Origin: Desulfogranum marinum
Lineage (GTDB): Bacteria; Desulfobacterota; Desulfobulbia; Desulfobulbales; Desulfobulbaceae
Assembly (NCBI RefSeq): GCF_016918565.1
Contig: NZ_JAFFQD010000033.1
Location: 1 to 60,242, forward strand
Length of the DNA stretch: 60,242 nt
Direction of reading: 5' to 3'
The notes under the pieces were generated by a model. The model was not told where the DNA came from. It did no database searches and was given only the letters and a program-made list of their open reading frames with translations. The position numbers and the translations under genes were made by a program. This document shows positions 26,103 through 35,145 of the stretch, piece after piece (position 1 is the stretch's first letter; each line of letters begins with the position of its first letter).

Positions 26103-27566
26103 CTAGGAGGAGGACCGGCGTGCAGGGAGATTATATTTTTTCAACAGATCATAGAGGCGTGATCGGGAAAGGTCGGCAATCTGGCAACATTGCTTTATAT
26201 CACCGCCGGTCAGGGCGAGTACTTTCTGCAGGTATCTTTCCTCCTGGTAGGCAATAGCCTGTTCGCGCGCTTGCTTTAAGGTCGGCAGGGCCTGCCCTAA
26301 TTTTTCAGCCGAAAAATCGCCGGGAACGTGGCGGTCTGCAGCTTTACTTTGCTCCAGTTTTTTTTGGGCGACCTGCACCCGAATACCGGGAGGCAGATGA
26401 ATCGGATACAACACCGTACTTTCCCGCGCATCGACAATCGATCGTTCTATGGCCTGGAAAAGTTCCCGTACGTTTCCAGGCCACTCGTACTGGGTAAGCA
26501 CCAGGAGAAAATCCGGGGAAAATTTTTTTTTCTTCAGTTTCTCCCGCTTACAGAACTTATCACGGCAGTAGTAGGCAAGCTCGGCAATATCCGCAACCCG
26601 GGTCCTCAACGCAGGGAGTTCCAGATGAAAGGTCTTTAAGCGAAAAATCAGATCCTCTCTGAACTCGCCCGCCTCTGTCATAGCGTGCAGATCTTTGTTG
26701 GTTGCAGCTATCAGCCTGAAATTGATTTTTCTTTCCGTGGTTGCCCCAACCGGAAGATAGGTGCGTTCCTGAACAATACGAAGAAATTTTTTCTGGATAT
26801 CAATTGGCAGTTCTCCTATTTCGTCAAGGAACAGGGTGCCGCGGTCTGATTGCGGGATAAGGCCGGGCTGCTGTTTATCGGCTCCGGTAAACGAGCCTTT
26901 GGCATGGCCGAAAAGAATGGATTCCGCCAAAGAGGGGGGCAGTGCGGCGCAGTCGACTATGGCGAAGTTGTTTTCCGAGCGGGAACTCAGGTTATGAATG
27001 GTGGCCGCAAAAAGTTCCTTGCCGGTCCCCGATTCCCCGGCTATCAATACGTTTGCATCAGACTCTGCAATGCGCACAGTCAGGTCGATACAGTTTTGCA
27101 TTATCTTACTGCTACCGATAATGCCGCTGCTCCTTAGCTCAGCCCGTACGCCTTGCAGGCGCTTCTCGATGTCTTCAACTTTGTTCTTTCGATAGCGCAG
27201 CGCCCGGCGGACAATTTTCGGCAAGATATCCGCTGGCGATGAATCGATAATATACTCCCACACCCCTGCCTTGAGCGCTTTTTCCGCCTCTAGGGGATCG
27301 CCGTCTATGGTGAAGATAATAATTTCAGGGCTGTCCAGGCCTGCCTGCAGATCAGGAATTATCTCACTGGCAAGCCCATCGGAAAGGCGATCCCGCAAAA
27401 GCACGACGTCGTAGCTTTCTTCCCTGTTTTTCCCTACACCTTCCTGCAGCGTAGATGCGCAAACAATGCGGACTGCACTGTCAGAGTTATTTTCCTCCAG
27501 TAAGGCCCGCAGCTTCGGGTCGTTGTCGATAAGCAGTAGGGCTGGATGTGACGGGATGGTGGTCAT
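26103..27566 (-). CDS. Sigma-54-dependent activator with degenerate receiver domain
   Basis: 487 residues. The N-terminal receiver-like domain keeps an acidic cluster (IDNDPK) but reads VVLLRDRLSDG where VVLLDxRLPDG is expected, so Arg58 replaces the phospho-acceptor; the conserved Lys is replaced by Asp108. The AAA+ domain is intact: Walker A GESGTGKE (177-184), GSFTGA loop (224-229) for sigma-54 contact, Walker B TLFLDEIG. A Fis-type helix-turn-helix (CQIADLSRSRLYDLL) ends the protein. Activity is therefore likely controlled by something other than phosphorylation. It likely acts on the sigma-54 promoter at 26031-26046. Confidence 0.93.
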   Translation of the reverse strand: MTTIPSHPALLLIDNDPKLRALLEENNSDSAVRIVCASTLQEGVGKNREESYDVVLLRDRLSDGLASEIIPDLQAGLDSPEIIIFTIDGDPLEAEKALKAGVWEYIIDSSPADILPKIVRRALRYRKNKVEDIEKRLQGVRAELRSSGIIGSSKIMQNCIDLTVRIAESDANVLIAGESGTGKELFAATIHNLSSRSENNFAIVDCAALPPSLAESILFGHAKGSFTGADKQQPGLIPQSDRGTLFLDEIGELPIDIQKKFLRIVQERTYLPVGATTERKINFRLIAATNKDLHAMTEAGEFREDLIFRLKTFHLELPALRTRVADIAELAYYCRDKFCKREKLKKKKFSPDFLLVLTQYEWPGNVRELFQAIERSIVDARESTVLYPIHLPPGIRVQVAQKKLEQSKAADRHVPGDFSAEKLGQALPTLKQAREQAIAYQEERYLQKVLALTGGDIKQCCQIADLSRSRLYDLLKKYNLPARRSSS

Positions 27567-28100
27567 AAAACCGGTAACTCAAGTGATTGAAGGGGGTTGT
27601 AGTCGATAAAACAATGCTGCCCCATAACCGCGCTCTATTTAACCATACTATTTAATAAAAACGCAACAAAATCAAGAGGAAAAGGTCATGTGCGTCGACG
27701 CGTTATCCATCACCAGACGGTGAGCGCTATCATACCGCGCCCTGGACTGAGCAGGCGGGTGTTGTCCTTTGCTTGACATGCTGGAGTAGATTTTATAAGT
27801 ATTTGCACTATAGTGGCCTACCGGCAACGCATATAGGCTGTGCGGGCACACCCGTCGATGAGAAGGAAGGCCCTAGCAAAACTCCTTTTGTCTCTAATCA
27901 AGAACGATTCCTGCATGCAACAAGGTATCTAGGCAAAACACGTTTTCTTATACAATCGAGGTCTACGAAAATAAAGCTCGCACCATCTACGCAGAGTAAA
28001 AAATTTGTAACTACCTACGGGGTGGTAACTCCGCAGTATCGTTATCCTCCGAACCGTAACTATCCTCAACAGGAACCGTCCTTACACCCGCAGATTCAGC
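27567..28100. other. Intergenic region upstream of two divergent regulators
   Basis: No supported gene. It contains a possible sigma-70 -35 box (TTGACA at about 27774) with TATAAG 15 bp further, a short spacing. The region must hold the promoters of the sigma-54 activator and the pseudo-receiver gene. Confidence 0.3.
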
Positions 28101-28727
28101 ATGCATGCACTGTCAATACTGATTGTAGAAAAACATAGCGATGACATCATCCTGATAAGAAAGTGCCTGGAACAAAAACAGGCCGACAGCGATGCAATCG
28201 AGGAGGCTGGCACGTTGCAGAGTGCGCTGGCCCTTCTGGACCATTATGATTTTGATGTGGTGCTCACTAACCTTTTTCTGCCAGACTCTCAAGGGCTGGA
28301 CACTGTTCGCCGATTAAGCAAGGCTTCGCCCCATTCGGCAATCATCGTTATTACCGATCGGGAAGATGAGGCACTGGCTCTTCAGTGCGTACGATTTGGC
28401 GCCCAGGACTATATCGAACGGCAGAATCTCTCGCCCTCCTCACTCGGCAAGTCTATCGCTCACTCCATCGAACGAAGAGGTATTCTTCAGAGTAAAGAAG
28501 ACCTGCTCAATGACCTCACCTCAGCCCTGGAGCAAATCAACAAACTGGAAACGATCCTCACCTTATGCGTGGGATGCAGAAAAATACAGAGTGACGATAA
28601 AGGGTGGATGGATATCGATGAATATTATCAGGAAATAATTCAGTCTCATCAGGGAAGAAAGCTTTGTCCGGAATGTCGGGCAACCTTTACCGCACAATTC
28701 ACTCCTACCAAGAAAAATGAACGGTAA
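28101..28727 (+). CDS. Pseudo-receiver protein with C-terminal CxxC / CPEC motif
   Basis: 208 residues. Residues about 5-125 form a CheY-like fold (ILIVEKHSDD, RRLSKASPHSAIIVITD), but the phospho-acceptor position reads VVLTNLFLPDSQG, with Asn in place of Asp, and the conserved Lys is lost (DYIERQN). A short coiled segment follows. The C-terminal part has LCVGCRKI and LCPEC about 40 residues apart, a four-cysteine arrangement that recurs at the ends of signalling proteins and probably binds a metal. Phosphotransfer is unlikely. The start lacks a clear ribosome site. It is divergent from the other degenerate receiver gene. Confidence 0.8.
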   Translation: MHALSILIVEKHSDDIILIRKCLEQKQADSDAIEEAGTLQSALALLDHYDFDVVLTNLFLPDSQGLDTVRRLSKASPHSAIIVITDREDEALALQCVRFGAQDYIERQNLSPSSLGKSIAHSIERRGILQSKEDLLNDLTSALEQINKLETILTLCVGCRKIQSDDKGWMDIDEYYQEIIQSHQGRKLCPECRATFTAQFTPTKKNER

Positions 28728-28768
28728 TCAGGCACACCGCCCACATCAGGGTAATCGTCTGTGCACGA

Positions 28769-29461
28769 TCAGGTAAGTATCCGGCCGTCATGCTGCAGCA
28801 ATCTGCCACTTTGCTCCAAAGTAAAGGCCTGGATAATGCTTCTCATTCCAGCAACGCTTTGTTGCGGCGAAATGCCCTCTGTTCCCCCCATACGGCTCAT
28901 CACCCGGCCGGGATGAAAGAGTAGCACCCCGATTTTTCGCCGCTTCAAGGCCTTGATCTGGCCTTGCATTGCCACATTGAGCGCAGCCTTGCTTGAATGG
29001 TAATATATCTCATCCACCTGATCAAGGCCATCGTAGCCCGCTGTTGCACAGCTCAAGACCACCACCAGTCGGACCTGATTGCTTTGTTCGATATTGTCTA
29101 ACAAGGCCTGGGTTATCCGGACAGTCCCCATGGTATTGGTCTCAAAGGTGCGATACCAGAGATCGTACTGGAAACAATCCGTGCCAGCGTGACCGCTCTT
29201 GAAGCGTACGCCGGCATTGTTGATCAATACATTGATGGGGATGTTGTTCAGTTCCCGGATGACACTGCTTATGTCCTCGCTTTTGGTTATATCAAGACGC
29301 AACAGGCGAACTTCACTGTAAATTTGGGCAAGGCGGAGTAGCTCTTCTGCTTCAGCCGGTCGACGACAGGTCGCATATACCCGCCACCCGTCCTCCAGGT
29401 ACTGGCGGACAAATTCAAGCCCCAACCCTCGATTACTTCCGGTGATAAGAACTCTGTTCAA
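28769..29461 (-). CDS. Short-chain dehydrogenase/reductase
   Basis: 230 residues from a TTG start at 29461 with GGAG seven bases upstream; a longer frame to 29620 has no matching family sequence. The NAD(P) site TGSNRGLG lies at the N-terminus, the structural motif NNAG in LINNAGV, and catalytic Ser, Tyr and Lys in VLSCATAG and YYHSSK. Substrate cannot be deduced. It lies next to uspA on the same strand with a 180-bp gap, within the stress-type cluster. Confidence 0.85.
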   Translation of the reverse strand: MNRVLITGSNRGLGLEFVRQYLEDGWRVYATCRRPAEAEELLRLAQIYSEVRLLRLDITKSEDISSVIRELNNIPINVLINNAGVRFKSGHAGTDCFQYDLWYRTFETNTMGTVRITQALLDNIEQSNQVRLVVVLSCATAGYDGLDQVDEIYYHSSKAALNVAMQGQIKALKRRKIGVLLFHPGRVMSRMGGTEGISPQQSVAGMRSIIQAFTLEQSGRLLQHDGRILT

Positions 29462-29644
29462 GATATTGCTCCATCCCGCTTCATTCCTGGTATATACAGC
29501 ACATCGTGCCATACTCCACAATGCCCGCGCCCTTTGGTGCTTGCCCAAATGGAGCAAGCCATGATGCAGGTAGACAAAGTGTCCGATTGTTCCTCCTGCA
29601 GGTTCTTCAAGTACATGCAACTCTTCACCATCAGGTCACCCGTT

Positions 29645-30136
29645 TTAGGCATTGTCCGCAGGTTTTTCGGTTGCTTCGTCCTTGTCAAGAGGAATGACAA
29701 ACAGGGGCACAGGACAGTGCCTGATGGTCAATCCGGCTACGGAACCGATGAGCAGGCGATCAACACCGCTTCGCCCATGGGTTGCCATAACAACCACATC
29801 GATGTTTTTCTCTTCGACAAAATCGAGAATCACATCACGCGGATGACCGACTATAACATGGGATTCAGCATCCATACCTTCGGGCACCTGCTGCCTGACA
29901 ACAGCAGCCAGGCTTTTTTTCGCTGTTTTCACCAACTCACGCTCGTAGAGTCCAACGTCAAAAGTCGGTACCACTTCCACAGCTGAAACAGATTCGGGAA
30001 ATATCGGTATGGGTGTTACCGCGTGTAGGACATATATTTTTGCCTGAAACCGCTCTGCCAGGGTGACAACGGCATCAATAATTTTCTGTGACGGGGTATA
30101 GCTCTCGGTCGGCCAAAGAATAGCTCTGATTTCCAT
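29645..30136 (-). CDS. Universal stress protein, UspA family
   Basis: 163 residues starting MEIRAILWPT with GGGAG upstream; a TTG two codons earlier is the alternative. The ATP-binding signature is complete: MATHGRSGVDRLLIGSVA fits G-x2-G-x9-G-S. The N-terminal strand lacks the DxS/T often seen (WPTESYTPS), a common variation. Such proteins aid survival in starvation or oxygen exposure. Confidence 0.92.
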   Translation of the reverse strand: MEIRAILWPTESYTPSQKIIDAVVTLAERFQAKIYVLHAVTPIPIFPESVSAVEVVPTFDVGLYERELVKTAKKSLAAVVRQQVPEGMDAESHVIVGHPRDVILDFVEEKNIDVVVMATHGRSGVDRLLIGSVAGLTIRHCPVPLFVIPLDKDEATEKPADNA

Positions 30137-30233
30137 GCTCAAACACTCCCTGCTGCAAATAAGATCGCGTAGTCAAGTGCTGCGCCCGGTAAACGATGCG
30201 CGTCAAAGAGGACTACACGGTGTACATCTACAC

Positions 30234-30404
30234 TCAACGGAGACTGTCAGCCGTGCATGTTTTTCCGTTCTCCGATACCCTTCTTCCTCTGGTCCGGTGC
30301 TTTCTGCCTTGTTTTCTCTGTTCGCTGTTTTGCTTTTCTTCCACAATCGCATCAATCTGCTCAAATGTGGCTTGTAATATTTCCTTGGCGCTAGCTGTCG
30401 ACAT
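30234..30404 (-). CDS. Small basic hypothetical protein
   Basis: 56 codons from MSTASAKEILQATFEQI to the stop at 30234. GAGGAG lies five bases before the ATG. The first half is an amphipathic helix and the second half is strongly basic and polar. No family was recognised. The clear ribosome site is the main support. Confidence 0.4.
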   Translation of the reverse strand: MSTASAKEILQATFEQIDAIVEEKQNSEQRKQGRKHRTRGRRVSENGKTCTADSLR

Positions 30405-30648
30405 TGATCTCCTCGTGTAGGTTGGCTCATCGGTCTGTATACCTGTAATTGTCTTCTCAAATAGCATGCCAGGCCCAGCCGCCATGTCATCCTGAAAGCC
30501 ATTGCCCTTTGTGCAGCCTGCCCCTCCCACCTGTTGCCATCTATAGCATGCGTGACTGGAACAATATTTGAATTGTAGTCTCCAGACGCTTCGGGGATAT
30601 CCCCCAGTTCAGGAGAACGAACCTACGCTGAGAAGAGGAGAAAGATAA

Positions 30649-31548
30649 ATGGGCTATCAACTGGAGAAGGGAAAAAACATAGAGGATGCCGTTCACAGCG
30701 TCGCAGAAGAGCAGGTAATAAAAGCGATCGATGAATTACGCGACTTGGCATTGGACCCACACCCCACAGTCCACCAGGTCCGGAAACGGTGCAAAAAGCT
30801 GCGAGGGCTGATACGGCTCATCCGCCCTACGTTCGATGCTTACCGACAAGAGAATGTATTCCTGCGTGATGCCGCACGCGAGCTTTCCTCTATACGCGAC
30901 GCCCAGTCGATCATCGAATCCGTTGACAGCCTGCAGACCTATTATGCCGGACAGGTGGATGAACGTGTCTTTCACAAGGTGCGGCAAGAGCTTATCGCTC
31001 GCCGACAGCGTATCACGGACGATCAGGAAGATATGGATCAACGACTGGAAATTTTCCTGGGAAAGATGCATAAACTGGAGCATCGAATAGAGGAATGGCA
31101 GGTAAACGAGGAGGGGTATGCCGCGGTTGCCGATGGCCTGCGCAAGACCTTTCGCAGGGGAAGAAAATATTTTTCACGTGCCTACCTTTCTCCATCAACG
31201 GAGCGTTTCCATGAATGGCGCAAACTAGTTAAATACCACTGGTATCACCTTCGCCTGCTCCATGGTATCTGGCCGGAAATGCTTACCGTACAGGAAGAAA
31301 CCGCTGACAAGCTTGCCGATGCTCTTGGAGACGACCATGACCTGGATGTACTGTTGACGACCGTGCTGACCACCCCGGATGCATTCGGTGATGACCGACA
31401 GCGCCAGGTGCTGTACGGACTTATCGACCGCCGACGCCACAGCCTGCGCACCGATGCCAGGCTTCTCGGCACCTATCTGTTTGCGGAAAAACCTGGTTCC
31501 CAGGTTCGGCGGTTTGGGACGTACTGGGAGATGTGGCAAAAACAATAA
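30649..31548 (+). CDS. CHAD-domain protein
   Basis: 299 residues, all-helical with the CHAD pattern: conserved His and basic residues in VHQVRKRCKKLRGLIRLI (about 40-60), the RDAQ segment, FHEWRKLVKYHWYHLRLL (about 185-205) and LGDDHDLDVL. CHAD domains bind polyphosphate through a basic channel and are often linked to polyphosphate granules. GAGGAG precedes the ATG. There is no CYTH or polyphosphate kinase neighbour, so the partner must be elsewhere. Confidence 0.92.
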   Translation: MGYQLEKGKNIEDAVHSVAEEQVIKAIDELRDLALDPHPTVHQVRKRCKKLRGLIRLIRPTFDAYRQENVFLRDAARELSSIRDAQSIIESVDSLQTYYAGQVDERVFHKVRQELIARRQRITDDQEDMDQRLEIFLGKMHKLEHRIEEWQVNEEGYAAVADGLRKTFRRGRKYFSRAYLSPSTERFHEWRKLVKYHWYHLRLLHGIWPEMLTVQEETADKLADALGDDHDLDVLLTTVLTTPDAFGDDRQRQVLYGLIDRRRHSLRTDARLLGTYLFAEKPGSQVRRFGTYWEMWQKQ

Positions 31549-31655
31549 CCAGTGAATGGCCCTGTTGAACCATTCATTTCTAAAAAATCAGCTGGTATTG
31601 GGCCAGCGCAGCGCCGGCAGAACGGAAAAAATGAGGCAGGGAATAAAAACATCAC

Positions 31656-31681
31656 GCGCCCTCCCAACTGCGGGAGGGCGC
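31656..31681 (-). terminator. Intrinsic terminator for the coiled-coil protein gene
   Basis: GCGCCCTCCC and GGGAGGGCGC form a perfect 10-bp GC-rich stem with a 6-base loop. Read on the minus strand it is followed within six bases by TTTTT. It lies about 85 bp past the stop of the leftward gene 31765-32241 and may also stop transcripts from CHAD. Confidence 0.7.
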
Positions 31682-31764
31682 CTCAACTGTTTACAGGTAA
31701 CGTATGATCAAAGGCCATTCATAGGCGGTAATGCATGCCGGACACCTCCCTGTTCAGAACCGGT

Positions 31765-32241
31765 CTACTCTTCGGCTTTCCCTGCTGCCGAAGCGGCCTC
31801 CTCCTTGCTGGTGTTAAAGGCATCAACAGCGTTTTCATAGGTCGCAGCAAACCCCTCTTTGACCTCGTGCCATGCTTTATCCGAACTATATTTCATACTT
31901 CCATACCATTCGGAAAGCTCATTCCGCTGCTGCTGTAACTGCTTGACCGATTCCCTGTACTTCTCTCGGGAGGAATCTTTCATTGCCGCCCACTGTTCGT
32001 CCATTGTTCCCTCCCAGGCCTCCACCTGTTCATCAAAGGATGCCATCAACTCTTTGGCTTTGGCCAGAGCAGCATCTTTCTGGGCGTTACTGTATTCGCC
32101 TATAGCGGCAACAGCTTCTTCTATCTCTTTTTTGGTTTCTTTTTTGCTTGTTTCCGCCAGTGCGGTGCATGAGGAAAAAAAGACAAAAAGAACAAGCAGA
32201 TAAAGCATCCTGAGGTATAAAGAACGATTGTTTGTATACAT
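31765..32241 (-). CDS. Exported coiled-coil protein of unknown function
   Basis: 158 residues. An N-terminal signal (LYLLVLFVFFSSC, then TALAET) targets the protein outward; the Cys could be a weak lipobox, otherwise cleavage after ALA. The mature part is highly charged and helical with regularly spaced Trp and Lys/Glu pairs (EQVEAWEGTMDEQW, LQQQRNELSEWYGSM). It resembles small stress-linked coiled-coil proteins, but no defined function is known. Confidence 0.65.
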   Translation of the reverse strand: MYTNNRSLYLRMLYLLVLFVFFSSCTALAETSKKETKKEIEEAVAAIGEYSNAQKDAALAKAKELMASFDEQVEAWEGTMDEQWAAMKDSSREKYRESVKQLQQQRNELSEWYGSMKYSSDKAWHEVKEGFAATYENAVDAFNTSKEEAASAAGKAEE

Positions 32242-32311
32242 TGATTGCCTCCGATGTATATGGTGATAAAATTTTTTTAATAAAAAACAAAATGTTAAGG
32301 CACTACGCCTC

Positions 32312-32485
32312 CTATCGCATCCTTCTTTTTCTCGCGGTCCCTGCTACCAGGGAAATGACGAACAAGACGATGAAAAGAAAAAATAAAATTTTGGCTATAC
32401 CAGCCGCAGCTCCTGCAATACCGGTGAAGCCAAGTGCTGCGGCAACCACCGCCACAACGAGAAACAGCAGTGTCCATGTCAACAT
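32312..32485 (-). CDS. DUF1328 (YtjA-type) small membrane protein
   Basis: 57 residues from [21 protein letters not shown] four bases before the ATG at 32485. Two membrane helices are separated by [14 protein letters not shown], the conserved DUF1328 block, and the end is basic (ARKRRMR). Family members are often found next to stress genes; their function is unknown. Confidence 0.9.
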   Translation of the reverse strand: MLTWTLLFLVVAVVAAALGFTGIAGAAAGIAKILFFLFIVLFVISLVAGTARKRRMR

Positions 32486-32651
32486 ACGACCTCCGTTTAC
32501 GTGGTGATGAGCGCTAAAGTTACCCTGACAAAAGCGCAAGGACTTCACCCGTTCATCCGTGGAAATTCACCCGTTCATCCGTGGACACAGATTGCCCATA
32601 TCCGCAGGAACCGTTCCCGAAAAGGCGGACAGGGTCTACGCCTTGGTTTAC

Positions 32652-32906
32652 CTAAAACTGCTTTCCCTGGATATGCTTTTTCAACTGGGCGATTTCCAGC
32701 CCCAATGAAACGCACTGTTTTCCCTCCATGCAATCGTCTGCATCGGGAACTTCCAGGTGGTGCTTGAGTTCGTGATCATCTTTCTTCAGGTCGACGACCC
32801 ATGCATTTTTTTCCTGGTCAAATGCAACGTTGACATCAATTCCGCATTCACCGATTTCAGGGTACATAGAAATAATCTGACGACATAATTCATCTTTATC
32901 GTGCAT
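32652..32906 (-). CDS. Small acidic hypothetical protein
   Basis: 84 residues (MHDKDELCRQIISMYPEIGECGIDVNV). GAGG lies six bases before the ATG at 32906; an ATG three bases earlier is possible. Three cysteines are spaced over the protein (ELCRQ, GECG, DDCMEGKQC), and a C-terminal helix reads LGLEIAQLKKHI. No family with known function was recognised. Confidence 0.6.
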   Translation of the reverse strand: MHDKDELCRQIISMYPEIGECGIDVNVAFDQEKNAWVVDLKKDDHELKHHLEVPDADDCMEGKQCVSLGLEIAQLKKHIQGKQF

Positions 32907-33284
32907 CATCCACCTCTCTCTTTCTCTTTATCTGACGTTCGCTTCACTTCATGCGGCATTGTATAGAGCCGAATAGAAGATGTGCCGAGCTTGGAGAAAC
33001 TCGATCCATGCTCACGCTTCTATGAAAGAACCTACAAAAAGTATACCATTCACGGCATAGACAACTCCTGAACAAAACGACGTGGCCTACCACCATGCCT
33101 GGGAAACGTCTGTGTACATTATTTGCTGGATGTGGTGTAAGTGTACCCTCAATCTACGGTTGAAGGTTGAGCGACACTGGAGCGACATCGCCTGCTCTCG
33201 GACCTGTAGGTACATGATGATGGTTGAGCAAGTGAACGACCCCGTGAGTACACCACTACCGCAAATCAACACACGGAGCATGAT
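32907..33284. other. Intergenic region
   Basis: Holds the leaders of the leftward gene at 32906 and the rightward broken gene at 33285. No confident promoter elements or additional genes seen. Confidence 0.3.
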
Positions 33285-33584
33285 ATGGAACATCAAAAAG
33301 TAATAGAAGAATCGTTTCAACGGGCACATCGGGATTTCATCTCCAGCCTCTCTGAGACTATCGATCTGCTGGAAAAAGATATAGGTGAAGCTGCAGAGAT
33401 GTAGCAAATATGCACTGACGAGTGGTGCAAGGCGACAGAGCATTATCTTGATGAATCTGGAAAATCCATCTTCTCAATCAGCGAGCCTCGTTGGCAGGGA
33501 GAGGAAGATTCAAACAAAATAAAAGAGCTGCGCAAACGCCTACATGACCTGTGCGCCCAGTTCAAAAACGCAAAATCCGCATAG
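33285..33584 (+). pseudogene. Small helical gene interrupted by an in-frame TAG
   Basis: ATG at 33285 with GGAG upstream opens a frame (MEHQKVIEESFQRAHRDF) that meets TAG at 33402-33404 (codon 40). The same frame continues 59 codons with equally good coding character (EWCKATEHYLDESGKSIFSISEPRW, LRKRLHDLCAQF) to TAG at 33582. A single base change to CAG or AAG would restore a 99-residue helical protein. Family not recognised. A simple nonsense mutation is the likeliest explanation. Confidence 0.5.
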
Positions 33585-33900
33585 TTCGTCGTTGTTGTTC
33601 CGTTCCTGACAGCAAATCAACCGGATAGGTGCATAAAGCGCTAACAGTTCCAATTGATACGTGCCCTCTTCTTATTCGGCCCGGGGGGCAACATGGTGGA
33701 ACAGGCAACAACGGTTGGCACGCCAGTAGTGCAGGCTGAGGAAACTCATCCCAGCCTGCACTACGAACGGAAGTAAGAACAGGATCTTAACAGCAGGTCA
33801 CGGCTTCCTAGGTGAGCAGCCTCCCCCCGTTCTTTTTTCCGGCAATACCGGAAGATGTCCGATATGAAAGGATTTTTACAGACGTAACCGGTTCACCGGT
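33585..33900. other. Intergenic region with a 13-bp hairpin
   Basis: No gene. GTAGTGCAGGCTG (33726-33738) pairs exactly with CAGCCTGCACTAC (33752-33764). A second short palindrome, AACCGGT-TC-ACCGGTT, abuts the stop of the following leftward gene (33886-33901). Confidence 0.45.
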
Positions 33901-35145
33901 TTACCACATGACAATAACGGCAGGCACAGCCAGCCCTGCAAAACAGAGCAGCACGTACCAAGTCATCTTCATGGTGCCAATGAAACCGACAAGCGCCAGT
34001 TTGAACGCCAAGTTGGCTACAAAAGCGATGAGCAGACTGATACCTGCCTGAGAAAGGGCAAGGACTTCCTGGCCGGCCAGCCTGGAGTTGGACAGGGTAA
34101 TGGCATCTACATCGGTTAAACCAGAGAGAAGCGCGACAATATACACCCCTTTTTCACCAAAAAAATCCTTACCGCCTGAAACCGCGACCAGGATTATTGC
34201 GTAGAGCATACCAAATAGAACGGCCTGTTTTAACTCTGCGGGGTTTTTGGTCTCTGGCACTGGCACCTCCTTGTTGCCGAGACGGTGCCAAATCCACAGC
34301 GCCGGCACCAGACCGCCAATAAACATCGTGCCAAGCGGCACTACCAGCTCTTCAAGCAGCGGCAGATAAATCACACCAATAAGCAACGCCATGCGCACCA
34401 GAGCTATGGCCGAGGCCAATGCAATGACCAGCGCCCCGGTCATCGAGAATGTAGGATTGGCACGGGCATGTCTGCTGATAGAAAAGGTCGTTGCAGTGCT
34501 GGACACAAGACCACCTATAAGACCGAGAAATGGGCCTCCCCAGCGGCTGCCGATCAGCTTGAGAGTAACATAGCCCACCACGTTGAATCCGCTGATCATG
34601 ACGACCATCAACCAGATGTTATATGGGTTGAGCGTTCCATATGGGCCGTATGAATGGTTTGGCAATACCGGCAGGATAACAAATGCGAGCAGACAGAACT
34701 GAAAAATCGCCACAAGGTCCTGTCGCTTGAGGCGATGGGTGAATGCATGCAGCTGCGGTTTGAAATAAAGAATAACCGTGGTAGCGAGGCTGAGAGCAAC
34801 AGCAGAGGACTGGAGATCAAAAGCAACCAGCGCTCCGATTGTAAAGGCAATGAGCAGCGCCGACAGGGTTGTTAAACCGGGCTCCTCGTTCCCCCTATCC
34901 AGGCGGAGTATCTGAACGGTTATCGTCTGCGCGGCCACGGCAAGCATACCAGCCATCAGCAACCACTGATTATCGATGATCTGGCTCAACTGGCCGCAAA
35001 TAGCACCAAAAAGTACCACGAGAATAAAAGTGCGCAGGCCTGCCAGCCGACGCTCCTTTCGCTCTCTCTCCAAGCCAAGCAAGGCACCAAGCAGCATTGC
35101 CAGCACATATGTCTCGAAGTGTTGATAGATGATTGAATCTGTCAT
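33901..35145 (-). CDS. MgtC/SapB plus DUF4010 membrane protein
   Basis: 414 residues with about 11 membrane helices. The N-terminal half has the MgtC-like GALLGLERERKERRLAGLRTF motif, including the conserved ERE and RTF. The C-terminal DUF4010 half carries GGLVSSTATTFSISR and GLTDVDAITLS, as usual. MgtC-like proteins support growth at low magnesium or in stress; the two-domain form has no defined role. A possible sigma-54 site lies about 140 bp upstream. Confidence 0.88.
   Translation of the reverse strand: MTDSIIYQHFETYVLAMLLGALLGLERERKERRLAGLRTFILVVLFGAICGQLSQIIDNQWLLMAGMLAVAAQTITVQILRLDRGNEEPGLTTLSALLIAFTIGALVAFDLQSSAVALSLATTVILYFKPQLHAFTHRLKRQDLVAIFQFCLLAFVILPVLPNHSYGPYGTLNPYNIWLMVVMISGFNVVGYVTLKLIGSRWGGPFLGLIGGLVSSTATTFSISRHARANPTFSMTGALVIALASAIALVRMALLIGVIYLPLLEELVVPLGTMFIGGLVPALWIWHRLGNKEVPVPETKNPAELKQAVLFGMLYAIILVAVSGGKDFFGEKGVYIVALLSGLTDVDAITLSNSRLAGQEVLALSQAGISLLIAFVANLAFKLALVGFIGTMKMTWYVLLCFAGLAVPAVIVMW

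Noticed and set aside
27773-28138. 121-codon plus-strand frame before the pseudo-receiver gene
   Set aside because: No ribosome site, no recognisable family; it overlaps the better-supported regulator frame.
29505-29520. TGGCACG half-site upstream of the SDR gene
   Set aside because: The -24 half is perfect, but GC occurs two bases too early for the -12 half.
29380-29620. Longer start for the SDR gene
   Set aside because: The extra N-terminus has no family sequence, while TTG at 29461 has a ribosome site and places the NAD motif at the usual position.
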